Positions 11,267 to 19,684 of a stretch of DNA of 64,000 nucleotides are shown piece after piece; the stretch's first letter is position 1; every line of letters starts with the position of its first letter. Source of the DNA: Allobosea sp. Leaf344 (GTDB taxonomy: Bacteria; Pseudomonadota; Alphaproteobacteria; Rhizobiales; Beijerinckiaceae); contig NZ_LMRT01000013.1 in NCBI RefSeq assembly GCF_001426225.1, positions 145,803 to 209,802 on the forward strand, given 5' to 3'. The notes under the pieces were generated by a model. The model worked only from the letters and a program-made list of their open reading frames with translations. It had not been told where the DNA came from and did no database searches. Position numbers and translations under genes: made by a program.

Positions 11267-11596
11267 TCACCAGCGGCGATAGCGCCGGTAGTAGCGCGGA
11301 CGCGCATAGTAGCGCGGGCGGTAATAGTAGCGCGGCCGGTAGTAGCGGGGCCGATAATAGCGCGGCCGCACATAATAGCGGGGGCGTCGCCGGTAATAGT
11401 AATACTGGCTGTATTCGGCATCGGCCTCGTCCAGCCCCTGCGCCACGGCCTCGGAGACCTGTTCCTCGGGGGCGGCGGGCGCAGCCGCGGGCTCGGGTGC
11501 CGGCTGGGGCGTCGCGGCCTGGGCGGCTGCCATGCCGCCGAGGCTGGCGGCCGCCATGCCGCCAAACAGCGTGACCAGGAATGAGCGTCTGTCCAT
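11267..11596 (-). CDS. Tat-signal protein with Tyr/Arg-rich tail
   Basis: A 109-residue protein of no recognised family. The N-terminus MDRRSFLVTLFGGMAAA is a twin-arginine-type signal, with likely cleavage after AQA. A Pro/Ala/Glu linker leads to the short motif GLDEADAEYSQ (about residues 54-64). Residues 65-109 consist almost only of Tyr, Arg and Pro (RPRYYRPRYYRPRYYY pattern). The gene at 13262-13579 has the same three-part plan, with Val/Arg in the tail. Both share MxRRSF and GLDxADAxxSQ, so they are paralogues. Export and a role binding anionic surface polymers or nucleic acids would be inference only. Confidence 0.72.
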   Translation of the reverse strand: MDRRSFLVTLFGGMAAASLGGMAAAQAATPQPAPEPAAAPAAPEEQVSEAVAQGLDEADAEYSQYYYYRRRPRYYVRPRYYRPRYYRPRYYYRPRYYARPRYYRRYRRW

Positions 11597-11678
11597 CGGG
11601 TTCCTCCGGGTTTGAAGCGTCGTACCTTTTCAACTTCGCAATTCGTTCAGCAGGCAGTGAACCTGGCAACCGAAATCT

Positions 11679-13193
11679 TCAAATCGCCTGATTCATTTTG
11701 CCCAGAACTTCGTCGGGCCGGCCCCGCAGCGGCGGGGGGTGGTCGTCGGGATGGGCCGCGTTGAGCGGCGTGGCGATGTCTTCGAGGCTGCGTCGCTCGG
11801 CCCGCACGGCATACAGCGCGGCGATCAGCGCCGCGCCGAGCATCAGCACGGCGCCGAAGAGATAGCCGCCGAACACGCTGGCGCGCGAGCCGGTGTCGAT
11901 CAGCGCGCCGAACAGCCAGGGACCCGCGACGCCGCCGACCCCGGTCCCGATGGCGTAGAAGGCGGCGATGGCGAGCGCGCGCATCTCGATCGGGAAGGTC
12001 TCGCTGACGGTGAGATAGGCCGAGCTCGCGGCCGCCGAGGCGAAGAAGAACACCACGCTCCAGCAGGCGGTGAGCTGCGCGGCGCTGAGCCAATCCTGCC
12101 AGAACAGATAGCCCGTCCCGGTCAGCAGCAGGCCCGACATCGCATAGGTCGTGGCGATCATCGTGCGCCGGCCGAGCGTGTCGAACAGCCGGCCGAGGAT
12201 CAGCGGTCCGAGGAAATTGCCGGCGGCGAAGGGCAGGATGAACCAGCCGATATTCTGCGAGGGCACGGCGTAGAAATCGGTGAGGATCAGCGCGTAGGTG
12301 AAGAAGATCGCGTTGTAGAAGAAAGCTTGCGACACCATCAGCGCGAGGCCGACCAGCGCGCGCGGGCGATGCCTGACGAAGAGAACATGCGCGATCTCGG
12401 CGAGCGGGGTCGCGCGGCGCGGCCGCAGATGGGTCAGCGGCAGGACCTCGTCGCGGCGGGTGACGACGCCGGCGCGGGCCTCGATGGCGGCGACGATGGT
12501 CTCCGCTTCCTGGGTGCGCCCATGCGAGATCAGCCAGCGCGGGCTCTCCGGGATCCATTGCCGCAACACCAGGATGATCAGGCCGAGCGCCGCGCCGAGG
12601 AAGAAGGCGACCCGCCAGCCGATCTCGGGGTCGATCCGGGCCGGGTCGAGCAGGATGATGGCGCCGACGGCACCCAGGGCCGCGCCGACCCAGAAGGAGC
12701 CGTTGATGACGAGGTCGACCCAGCCGCGGACGCGGGCGGGGACCAGCTCCTGGATGGTCGAGTTGATCGCCGTATATTCGCCGCCGATCCCCATGCCGGT
12801 GAAGAAGCGGAAGATGATGAAGCTCCAGAAGCTCCAGGAGAAGGCGGTGGCGGCCGTTGCCGCGAGATAGACGAAGAGCGTGATGGTGAAAAGCTTCTTG
12901 CGGCCGAGCCGGTCGGTCAGCCAGCCGAAGAACAGCGCTCCGAACACGGCTCCGGCGAGATAGGCCGCTCCCGCCATGCCGACTTCGCTGTTGGTGAAGC
13001 GCAGGACCGGGCTTTCCTTGAGCGCGCCGGAGACCGAGCCGGCCAGCGTCACCTCGAGCCCGTCGAGGATCCAGGTCACACCGAGCGCCACCACCACCAG
13101 CGTGTGGAAGGGCGACCAGGGCAGACGGTCCAGCCTGGCCGGGATGCTGGTGCTGATCACCGGTTCCTGCGGCATCATGCGCGGAGGCTCCAT
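11679..13193 (-). CDS. MFS transporter (sugar/metabolite:H+ symporter type)
   Basis: A 504-residue, 12-helix major facilitator. The loop 2-3 motif is GWLTDRLGRKKLFT, the segment after helix 4 is FFTGMGIGGEYTAINSTIQELVP, and loop 8-9 carries GRLFDTLGRRTMI. PESPRWL follows helix 6. These fit the sugar/aromatic-acid symporter branch. The substrate cannot be read from sequence. It is flanked on both sides, in the same orientation, by the paralogous Tat-signal basic proteins. The ATG at 13193 is the first of two close in-frame Met codons; MMPQEP slightly downstream is also possible. Confidence 0.88.
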   Translation of the reverse strand: MEPPRMMPQEPVISTSIPARLDRLPWSPFHTLVVVALGVTWILDGLEVTLAGSVSGALKESPVLRFTNSEVGMAGAAYLAGAVFGALFFGWLTDRLGRKKLFTITLFVYLAATAATAFSWSFWSFIIFRFFTGMGIGGEYTAINSTIQELVPARVRGWVDLVINGSFWVGAALGAVGAIILLDPARIDPEIGWRVAFFLGAALGLIILVLRQWIPESPRWLISHGRTQEAETIVAAIEARAGVVTRRDEVLPLTHLRPRRATPLAEIAHVLFVRHRPRALVGLALMVSQAFFYNAIFFTYALILTDFYAVPSQNIGWFILPFAAGNFLGPLILGRLFDTLGRRTMIATTYAMSGLLLTGTGYLFWQDWLSAAQLTACWSVVFFFASAAASSAYLTVSETFPIEMRALAIAAFYAIGTGVGGVAGPWLFGALIDTGSRASVFGGYLFGAVLMLGAALIAALYAVRAERRSLEDIATPLNAAHPDDHPPPLRGRPDEVLGKMNQAI

Positions 13194-13219
13194 TATGGCT
13201 GCACGATCCCTCTCGATGT

Positions 13220-13248
13220 GAAACGGGCGGCGCCGGTGACGCCGCCCG
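13220..13248 (-). terminator. Terminator between basic-tail gene and MFS gene
   Basis: Perfect 9-bp arms CGGGCGGCG / CGCCGCCCG (13224-13232 and 13240-13248) with a 7-nt loop lie just past the stop of the 13262-13579 gene. Read on the minus strand, the stem is followed by GTTTC, so the U-tract is short and termination is likely but not certain. Confidence 0.5.
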
Positions 13249-13261
13249 CCTCGGGCTTGGA

Positions 13262-13579
13262 TTAGCGGACGATCACGCGACGGCGCACGACGCGACGCGG
13301 GCGGCGGACGATGACGCGGCGGGTCACTACCGGTCCGCGGCGACGCACGACGACGCGACGCGTCACCACGGGCCGGCGCCGGCGCACGACGCGTTCGCGC
13401 ACGACCACCTGGCTGAAATCGGCATCTGCCTGATCGAGCCCCGCCTTGACCGCGGGAGCGAGCTCGCCGGTCGCAGCGTCGAGAGAGGTGGCCGCCGCCT
13501 CACGGGCGATCGCGGCGCCTCCGAGACCCGTGGCGGCGATGCCGCCGAAAAGGCCGATGACGAAAGAGCGTCTGTTCAT
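13262..13579 (-). CDS. Tat-signal protein with Val/Arg-rich tail
   Basis: A 105-residue paralogue of the 11267-11596 protein. It has a Tat-type signal MNRRSFVIGLFGGIAATG, a short acidic/alanine linker, the shared motif GLDQADADFSQ, then a tail from about residue 57 made almost only of Arg, Val and Pro (VVTRRVVVRRRGPVV pattern). The calculated charge must be extremely positive. The tail is encoded by imperfect DNA repeats of about 12-18 nt. No domain is recognised. The conserved start and motif argue that it is a real gene and not GC-rich noise. It is divergent from flhA, whose promoter lies in the 219-bp gap. Confidence 0.7.
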   Translation of the reverse strand: MNRRSFVIGLFGGIAATGLGGAAIAREAAATSLDAATGELAPAVKAGLDQADADFSQVVVRERVVRRRRPVVTRRVVVRRRGPVVTRRVIVRRPRRVVRRRVIVR

Positions 13580-13720
13580 GCAGGAATGTCTCCAGAAATT
13601 CGGCCGATCGGCCGTTGATGGTCCCCCGCTGCGAGTGGGACGACCGAATGCGGCCGGAGAGCGGCCATTCGATAACAGTCCGTTCAGACAAAGGTTCCGA
13701 GCCGGCTCTTTCGCCGAATC

Positions 13721-13758
13721 TTAACCAGTCGTTCACCATGCACCCGGCAAGAATTGCC
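13721..13758 (+). promoter_or_regulatory. Putative CtrA-dependent promoter of flhA
   Basis: The TTAA-N7-TTCA core (TTAACCAGTCGTTCACC) is followed by CATGCAC, a GG..AA.A block and TTGCC. It has the same 38-bp span and spacing as the element before fliF. A GAATC (GANTC, CcrM-type methylation site) abuts the core at 13716-13720. The distance to the flhA ATG is about 40 bp. Confidence 0.6.
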
Positions 13759-13798
13759 GGGTTCCGCACGCTGCGGGACGCGAGAGGGCTGACGGTCC

Positions 13799-15919
13799 AT
13801 GACCGATGTGACGGCAGGCGCGGGTGGGTTGAAGCTGCCGGGCGGGAGCGGCCTGGGCGGGCTGTTCAACCGACCGGACCTGTTCCTCGCGATCGGCGTG
13901 ATGGGCATCCTCGTGGTGCTCATCTTCCCGCTGCCCGGGTTCCTGCTCGACATCCTGCTGGCGGTCTCGATCATCCTGTCGGTGCTGGTGCTGATGACGG
14001 CGCTGTTCATCGAGGAGCCGCTGGAATTCTCGGCCTTCCCGACGGTGCTGCTGATCGTCACCATGCTGCGGCTGGCGCTCAACCTCGCCTCGACCCGCCT
14101 GATCCTGGCGCATGGCCATGAGGGCAGCGCCGCCGCCGGCCATGTCATCGAGGCCTTCGGCAATTTCGTGATGGGCGGCAATTTCGTGATCGGGGTGATC
14201 GTCTTCACCATCCTGATCATCGTCAATTTCGTCGTCATCACCAAGGGCTCGGGCCGCATCGCCGAGGTGGCGGCCCGCTTCGCGCTCGATGCGATGCCCG
14301 GCAAGCAGATGGCGATCGACGCCGATCTGTCGGCCGGGCTGATCGACCAGGATGTCGCCAAGGTGCGCCGCAAGGCGCTGGAGGACGAAGCCAATTTCTT
14401 CGGCTCGATGGACGGCGCCTCGAAATTCGTGCGCGGCGACGCCATTGCCGGCCTGCTGATCACCTTCATCAACGTGCTCGGCGGCATCATCATCGGCGTC
14501 GCCCAGCAGGGCATGAGCTTCGGCGATGCGGCCCGCAACTACACCCAGCTGACCGTCGGCGACGGTCTCGTCAGCCAGATCCCGGCGCTGATCGTGTCGA
14601 CGGCCGCCGGCCTGCTGGTCTCGAAATCCGGCGTGCGCGGCGCGGCCGACAAGGCGCTCGGCAAGCAGCTCTCCGGCTATCCCAAGGCGCTCGGCATGTC
14701 CGCCGCGGTGATGCTGCTGATCGCGATCCTGCCCGGCATCCCGATGCTGCCTTTCCTCGCCCTGGCGGGCGGTGCGGGCTGGCTCGCGCATTATTTCGGC
14801 AAGATCGCCAAGGCCGACGAGGTCAAGCTGGCGGCCGCCGCGCAGGAGGCGTCCCCGCTCGCCGCCGACGGGACGCCGAAGGAAGAGACGCTGAACGATC
14901 TGCTGAAGCTCGACGAGCTGAAGATCGAGATCGGCTACGGGCTGCTGCCGCTGGTCAACGCCCAGCAGGGGCAGGACCGGTTGACAGACCAGGTCAAGGC
15001 GCTGCGCCGGCAGCTGGCGGCGGAGCTCGGCTTCGTCATGCCGGCGGTGCGCATCGTCGACAACGTCCAGCTCGAGGCCAACCACTACTACATCAAGATC
15101 AAGGAGATCGATGCCGGGCAGGGGCTGGTCTATGTCGGCCAGTACATGGCGATGGATCCGATGGGCGGCAGCGTGAACCTGCCCGGCCACAATGTGCTCG
15201 AGCCGACCTTCGGCCTGCCCGCGACCTGGATCGACGCCGCCCTGCAGGACGAGGCGCAGCTGCGCGGCTACACGGTCGTCGACGCCGCCACCGTGATCTC
15301 GACGCATCTCACCGAGGTGCTGAAATCCAACATGCCGGAGCTGCTCTCGCATGGCGAGGTGCAGAAGCTGCTGCGCGAGCTGCCGAAGGACCATGCCGAT
15401 CTGGTGAAGGAGATCGTGCCTTCGCAGATCTCGACCACCGGAATCCAGCGCGTGCTGCAGCTGCTGCTCTCCGAGCGGATCTCGATCCGCGATCTCGGCA
15501 CGATCATCGAGGGCATCGCCGAGGTGGCGGGCGGGCTGAAGAACCCGCGCGAGATCGCCGAGCATGTCCGCAGCCGGCTCGCCCGTCAGATCTGCGCGCA
15601 ATTCTCGAACGGGCAGGGGAGCCTCGCGATCATCACCCTGTCGCCGGCCTGGGAAGGGGTGTTCGCGGAATCGATCATCGGCCAGGGCGAGGATCGCCAC
15701 CTCGCCATGCAGCCCTCCCGCCTGCAGGAATTCGTGCATCAGGTGCGCAACCGCTTCGAGGATGCGGCGCGCATGGGCGAGATGCCGGCGCTGGTGACCT
15801 CCGCACTGGTCAGGCCCTTCGCCCGGCAGATCATCGAGCGGTTCCGGCGCGAGACCCCGGTGATCTCCCAGGCCGAGATCCATCCGCGGGTGCGGCTGAA
15901 GACGGTCGGCACGGTCTAG
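13799..15919 (+). CDS. flhA: Flagellar export gate protein FlhA
   Basis: A 706-residue inner-membrane component of the flagellar type III export gate. The N-terminal half has about eight membrane helices (first at LFLAIGVMGILVVLIFPLPG). The conserved FHIPEP-type region lies in the loop: ALDAMPGKQMAIDADLSAGL, then FFGSMDGASKFVRGDAIAGL. The C-terminal cytosolic domain (from about residue 370) forms the nonameric ring that receives chaperone-substrate complexes. The ATG at 13799 gives the usual length. It stands alone on the + strand, away from flhB. Confidence 0.95.
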   Translation: MTDVTAGAGGLKLPGGSGLGGLFNRPDLFLAIGVMGILVVLIFPLPGFLLDILLAVSIILSVLVLMTALFIEEPLEFSAFPTVLLIVTMLRLALNLASTRLILAHGHEGSAAAGHVIEAFGNFVMGGNFVIGVIVFTILIIVNFVVITKGSGRIAEVAARFALDAMPGKQMAIDADLSAGLIDQDVAKVRRKALEDEANFFGSMDGASKFVRGDAIAGLLITFINVLGGIIIGVAQQGMSFGDAARNYTQLTVGDGLVSQIPALIVSTAAGLLVSKSGVRGAADKALGKQLSGYPKALGMSAAVMLLIAILPGIPMLPFLALAGGAGWLAHYFGKIAKADEVKLAAAAQEASPLAADGTPKEETLNDLLKLDELKIEIGYGLLPLVNAQQGQDRLTDQVKALRRQLAAELGFVMPAVRIVDNVQLEANHYYIKIKEIDAGQGLVYVGQYMAMDPMGGSVNLPGHNVLEPTFGLPATWIDAALQDEAQLRGYTVVDAATVISTHLTEVLKSNMPELLSHGEVQKLLRELPKDHADLVKEIVPSQISTTGIQRVLQLLLSERISIRDLGTIIEGIAEVAGGLKNPREIAEHVRSRLARQICAQFSNGQGSLAIITLSPAWEGVFAESIIGQGEDRHLAMQPSRLQEFVHQVRNRFEDAARMGEMPALVTSALVRPFARQIIERFRRETPVISQAEIHPRVRLKTVGTV

Positions 15920-15947
15920 GACGGCGCTCCGCAGGCGCTGCCGCGGG

Positions 15948-16508
15948 TCAGCGCTTGACCACCACGACGACGTAGCGCGCCGGCTCTGGGCCCGGATTAT
16001 GGAAGGCGCAATCGGCCGGCGGGCCGAGCTCCAGGCAATCTCCCGGCAGCAGCCGCACCGTCTCGCCGCCCTCGGTGAAATCGAGCACGCCCTGCTGCAG
16101 CCAGATCTGCTGGCGGATGAAGGCATAGGCGCTGGCGGGATAGGCGACGCGCGCCCCGGCCGGCAGCTCCGATTCGACCAGCTCGATCCCGGATTCGCCC
16201 GCCGGCGAGATGGCGCGGCGCCTGAAGCCCGTTTGGGGGTCGCGCCAGACCGGCTGCTGCTCCGCGCGGCGCAGGCGCTCGCTGGCAGCCTCTGCCCGCG
16301 CCAGCAGGCTCGACAGCGTCAGTCCGAACGCGCCGGAGAGCCGGCCGAGCAGCGATGCGGTGGGGCTGGCCTCGGCCCGCTCGATCTTGCTGATCATGGC
16401 GCGCGAGACGCCGGAGGCCGAAGCGAGATCGCTGAGGCTCCAGCCCCGCGCTTCGCGCTCGGTCCTTATGCGTTCCGCCAGCCTTGACGTCAGATCATCC
16501 ACGATCAT
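15948..16508 (-). CDS. XRE-family regulator with C-terminal cupin
   Basis: A 186-residue regulator. The helix-turn-helix occupies residues 8-62 (RTEREARGWSLSDLASASGVSRAMISKIERAEASPT). A small-molecule-binding cupin barrel fills the C-terminus (LQQGVLDFTEGGETVRLLPGDCLELGPP). I chose ATG 16508, because the longer in-frame reading to 16940 crosses the divergent acetyltransferase. Proteins of this design usually repress a neighbouring catabolic or resistance gene until ligand binds. The partner here is probably the GNAT gene, which starts 42 nt away on the opposite strand. Confidence 0.87.
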   Translation of the reverse strand: MIVDDLTSRLAERIRTEREARGWSLSDLASASGVSRAMISKIERAEASPTASLLGRLSGAFGLTLSSLLARAEAASERLRRAEQQPVWRDPQTGFRRRAISPAGESGIELVESELPAGARVAYPASAYAFIRQQIWLQQGVLDFTEGGETVRLLPGDCLELGPPADCAFHNPGPEPARYVVVVVKR

Positions 16509-16550
16509 AGCGTATCGTCTTCTATAGTAGATATCGCGGAGCGCAAGGCG

Positions 16551-17036
16551 ATGATCAGGCCGGCGGCGAAAGAGGATGTTCCGGCGATCCGGGAGATCTA
16601 CAACCATGTCGTGGCGAGCTCGACCGCCGTCTTCAACGAGCAGCCGGTGTCGCTCGAGGACCGGCTCGACTGGTTCGCGGCGAGGCAGGCGGCGGGTTAC
16701 CCGGTGCTCGTCGCCGAGATCGACGGCGAGGTGGCGGGCTATGCCAGCTATGGCAGCTTCCGCGCCGGCACCGGCTATCGTTTCACGGCCGAGCACAGCG
16801 TCCATATCCGCGCCGACAGGCAGGGGCAGGGGCTGGGCACCGCCCTGGTGACCGCGCTGTTTCCGCTGGCGCAGGCGCAGGGGCTGCATGCGCTCGTCGC
16901 CGGAATCGACGCCGGCAATCAAGGCTCGATCCGGCTGCATGAGCGCCTCGGCTTCGTCCAGACCGGGCTGATGCGCGAGGTCGGCCGCAAATTCGGTCGC
17001 TGGCTCGATCTCGCGCTGATGCAGCGCCTGCTGTGA
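16551..17036 (+). CDS. GNAT N-acetyltransferase, phosphinothricin-acetyltransferase-like
   Basis: A 161-residue GNAT enzyme. The acetyl-CoA loop is RQGQGLGTALV (about residues 88-98), and the C-terminal LHERLGFVQTGLMREVGRKFGRWLDLALMQ is typical of the PAT/MddA subfamily, split here by the motif GFVQTG. Members acetylate phosphinothricin or methionine sulfone and sulfoximine. Which of these applies is not visible. It is divergent from the XRE-cupin regulator. Its stop overlaps the start of the downstream DMT exporter, so a coupled acetylate-and-export unit is plausible. Confidence 0.85.
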   Translation: MIRPAAKEDVPAIREIYNHVVASSTAVFNEQPVSLEDRLDWFAARQAAGYPVLVAEIDGEVAGYASYGSFRAGTGYRFTAEHSVHIRADRQGQGLGTALVTALFPLAQAQGLHALVAGIDAGNQGSIRLHERLGFVQTGLMREVGRKFGRWLDLALMQRLL

Positions 17037-17935
17037 TCGCGATGCCCTCGCGCAATGGCGTGCTCTTCGCCTGCATGTGCCTTGTCTGGGGGCTGACCTT
17101 CCTGCCGGTGAAGATCGCCGCGGAGCATGTGCCGCCGATCTTCTTCGCCGCCGCCCGCTTCGTCCTCGCCGGGCCCCTGCTGCTGGCCTGGGCCGGACGG
17201 GACGCGCTGCGCGTGCCCGTGGAGGCGCGCGGGCGGCTGGTGGCCACGGCGATGCTGGTCAACACCGGCTGCTACAGCCTGGTGTTCTGGGGCACGGCCC
17301 ATGCGCCGACGGGTCTGGCGGCGATCGTCAATCTGGCCTCGATCCCGATCTGGTCGCTGCTGGCGAGCCGGCTGATCGAGGGCACGCGCATCACCCGGCG
17401 CCAGGTCGCGGCGGTGGGCCTCGGCTTCGTCGGCCTGTGCTTCTTGTTCTGGACGCGCGCGGCCGGCGGGCTCGGGAGCGCCCAGCGCGACCCGCTCGAA
17501 TTATGGGGGCTGGCCGCCGTCGCCCTGGGGACGCTGTCCTATTGCACCGGCGCGGTGCTGACCCGCAAAATCGCGCCGGCGATCCCGACGCTGACCTTGG
17601 CCGGCTGGCAATCGACGATCGGCGCGGTCGGCCTGGTCGCGCTCTCCCTGGCGATCGAGCCGGTCACGGCCGGGCATCTCGACGCGCTGGCCGCCTGGCC
17701 GACGGCGCAGGCGCTCGGCTTCATCATCGTCGCCGGCTCGCTGATCGGCTTCACGATCTATCTCAGGCTGCTGCGCGACTGGGGGGCGTTCTATGCCGGG
17801 CTCTATGCCTTCATCAGCCCGGTCATAGCGGTCGCGGCCGGGATGGCGGTGCTGGGCGAACCCTTCGGCGCGGCTGAAGCGCTGGGCGCGCTGCTGATGT
17901 TCGCCGCAGCCGGCATCGCGCTCTCCCAGCGCTGA
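17033..17935 (+). CDS. DMT-family (EamA) transporter
   Basis: A 300-residue membrane protein with ten predicted helices and two EamA repeats (first CMCLVWGLTFLPVKIAAEHVPP; second YCTGAVLTRKIAPAIPTLTLA, with SPVIAVAAGMAVLGEPF near the end). Such proteins export amino acids or other small metabolites. The GTG at 17033 overlaps the preceding stop by 4 nt (GTGA), and an ATG at 17042 is an alternative start. Linkage to the acetyltransferase suggests removal of a modified metabolite, but that is inference. Confidence 0.87.
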   Translation: MIAMPSRNGVLFACMCLVWGLTFLPVKIAAEHVPPIFFAAARFVLAGPLLLAWAGRDALRVPVEARGRLVATAMLVNTGCYSLVFWGTAHAPTGLAAIVNLASIPIWSLLASRLIEGTRITRRQVAAVGLGFVGLCFLFWTRAAGGLGSAQRDPLELWGLAAVALGTLSYCTGAVLTRKIAPAIPTLTLAGWQSTIGAVGLVALSLAIEPVTAGHLDALAAWPTAQALGFIIVAGSLIGFTIYLRLLRDWGAFYAGLYAFISPVIAVAAGMAVLGEPFGAAEALGALLMFAAAGIALSQR

Positions 17936-17937
17936 CC

Positions 17938-19017
17938 TCAGACGATCGGCGGATCGAGCGTGCGGGCCTTGGCGTCGGCCTGAGCGACGGCAGCGGCGAG
18001 CTTGGTCTTGCGCAATTGCGCCCGCTCGAAGGCGAGCACCACCGGCAGGGAGACGACCAGCGGGATGATCAGGTAATACATCCGCCAGACCAGCAGCGCG
18101 GCGAAGACCGCCGGCGCCGGGATCTGCGGCATCACCGCCAGGAACACGGCCTCCATCACGCCGACGCCGCCCGGGACCTGGCTCAGCAGCCCGGCCGAGA
18201 AGGACAGCAGGAAGGCCCCGAGCACGATCATGAAGCCGGGATTGCCCTGCTCGGGCAGCGCGAAATAGATGATCCCGGCGGCGCCCGCGAGTTCGAGCGG
18301 CGCGGCGAGATATTGCCGGGCGACGATCGGCAGGCGCGGATAGATCAGCTCGAACTTGCCGACGCGCAGCGGCCTGAACTTCAGCCAGGAGCCGATGGTG
18401 TAGAGCGCGACGAAGGCGAGCATACCGACGCCGATCCACCAGGCGGCGCCGTCGCCGATGGCGAAATGCCGCGACAGCCGCGTCAGCGGCCGCAGGATCT
18501 CCGGCTCGTAGAGCAGGACGAGGCCCATCAGCAGGATCGTCCCGAAGGCGAAGGTATAGGAGCAGAGCGCGATCAGCACCGCCACCTCGGCCGCGGTCAG
18601 GCCTTTGGCGGTGTAGGCGCGGAACCGCACCATGCCCCCGGAAAACACCGAGGCGCCGATATTATGCGACAGGGCATAGGTGACGAAGGAGCAGACGGAG
18701 ACGTAGAGCCAGGAAATCCCCTTCTCGCGGCCGAGATGGATCAGCGCAATCCGGTCGTACCAGGCGAGAGCGGCATAGGCGACGAGGGTCGCCAGACCGG
18801 CGTGGAGAAAGGCGTCGGGCGGGATGACCGCGATCTTCTGGCCGATGCGGCTGGCGACGACGACGATGTTGTCCCAGAGCCCGCCCTGTTCGAGCCGCGC
18901 CAGGATGGCGGCATCCGTGCCGGCCTCGGTCTTCAGCTTGTCCCAGAGCAGATCGACGGACCAGATCACCGCGACGAGCCCGATCAGCGGCCAGAGATAA
19001 TCCAGATACCGCTTCAT
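17938..19017 (-). CDS. YbhN/LPG-synthase-like (UPF0104) membrane protein
   Basis: A 359-residue integral membrane protein of the lysylphosphatidylglycerol synthase transmembrane (UPF0104, YbhN) family. About eight helices are visible. The conserved features are SHNIGASVFSGGMVRFRAY (about residue 105) and LLSQVPGGVGVMEAVFL (about residue 275). It lacks the soluble aminoacyl-transferase domain of MprF, so lysyl-PG synthesis is not expected. Its role may be lipid flipping or transport. I chose ATG 19017 (MKRYLDYLWP) over the in-frame extension to 19134. It is convergent with the DMT exporter, with 2 nt between stops. Confidence 0.85.
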   Translation of the reverse strand: MKRYLDYLWPLIGLVAVIWSVDLLWDKLKTEAGTDAAILARLEQGGLWDNIVVVASRIGQKIAVIPPDAFLHAGLATLVAYAALAWYDRIALIHLGREKGISWLYVSVCSFVTYALSHNIGASVFSGGMVRFRAYTAKGLTAAEVAVLIALCSYTFAFGTILLMGLVLLYEPEILRPLTRLSRHFAIGDGAAWWIGVGMLAFVALYTIGSWLKFRPLRVGKFELIYPRLPIVARQYLAAPLELAGAAGIIYFALPEQGNPGFMIVLGAFLLSFSAGLLSQVPGGVGVMEAVFLAVMPQIPAPAVFAALLVWRMYYLIIPLVVSLPVVLAFERAQLRKTKLAAAVAQADAKARTLDPPIV

Positions 19018-19216
19018 CGGAGGACGCAGGGCGCGAGCGGTGCCGGCGGGCGGCAGGTCATGATCGTCAGCACTGATATTACCTTGCGTCTGCCCCCGCG
19101 GCCTCGCTTCGACTGACGCTACGCCGCTCGGCAACCTCTGTGCCAGCCGGCGCAGGCCAGGGCAAGCGCCCCCGAGAGCGCCCGCCCTGGCCGATGCGGC
19201 TCCAGGCGGCGTCCGG

Positions 19217-19612
19217 TCAGTGGCCCTTGGCCTTGAGCCAGTCGCGCATCATCGCGATTTCACGCTCCTGATCGGCGATGATGCTGTTCGCCAGCGTCTT
19301 CAGCTGCGGGTCCTTGCCGTGCTGGAGCACGACGCGGGCCATGTCGATCGCACCCTGATGATGGGGGATCATGCCCTTGACGAAGTCGACATCGGCATCG
19401 CCGGTCAGGGGGATGTCCATGTCCTTGTGCATCTTGGCGTTGACCTCGCGATAGGCGGCCGAGGACGGGGTCTCCGCCGGCTTGGCCGGTGCCGCGGCAT
19501 GGCCGCCATGGCCGCCATGGCCGGCGTGACCGCCATGGCCCTGCTGGGCGAAGGCGGCGCCGCCGAAGGCGAGGGCGCCGAGCAGGGCGGGGATATAGAG
19601 CGCGTGCTTCAT
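19217..19612 (-). CDS. DUF305 protein with His-rich segment
   Basis: A 131-residue secreted protein: signal peptide MKHALYIPALLGALAFGGAAFAQ split before a His/Gly-rich run (HGGHAGHGGHGGHAAAP, residues 25-41), then a ferritin-like DUF305 four-helix region. The hallmark MIPHHQGAIDMA lies near residue 80. DUF305 proteins (CopM type) are periplasmic or envelope metal, mostly copper, binding proteins. The His-rich run here supports metal binding. It is the downstream member of a likely two-gene unit with 19685-20092 (72-nt gap). Confidence 0.87.
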   Translation of the reverse strand: MKHALYIPALLGALAFGGAAFAQQGHGGHAGHGGHGGHAAAPAKPAETPSSAAYREVNAKMHKDMDIPLTGDADVDFVKGMIPHHQGAIDMARVVLQHGKDPQLKTLANSIIADQEREIAMMRDWLKAKGH

Positions 19613-19684
19613 GATCGTTTCCAGTTCGGTCGGGGGCCGTCCCGGCGATGGGTGCCGGCCGGCCGTTGATGGGGATGGAGAGGG

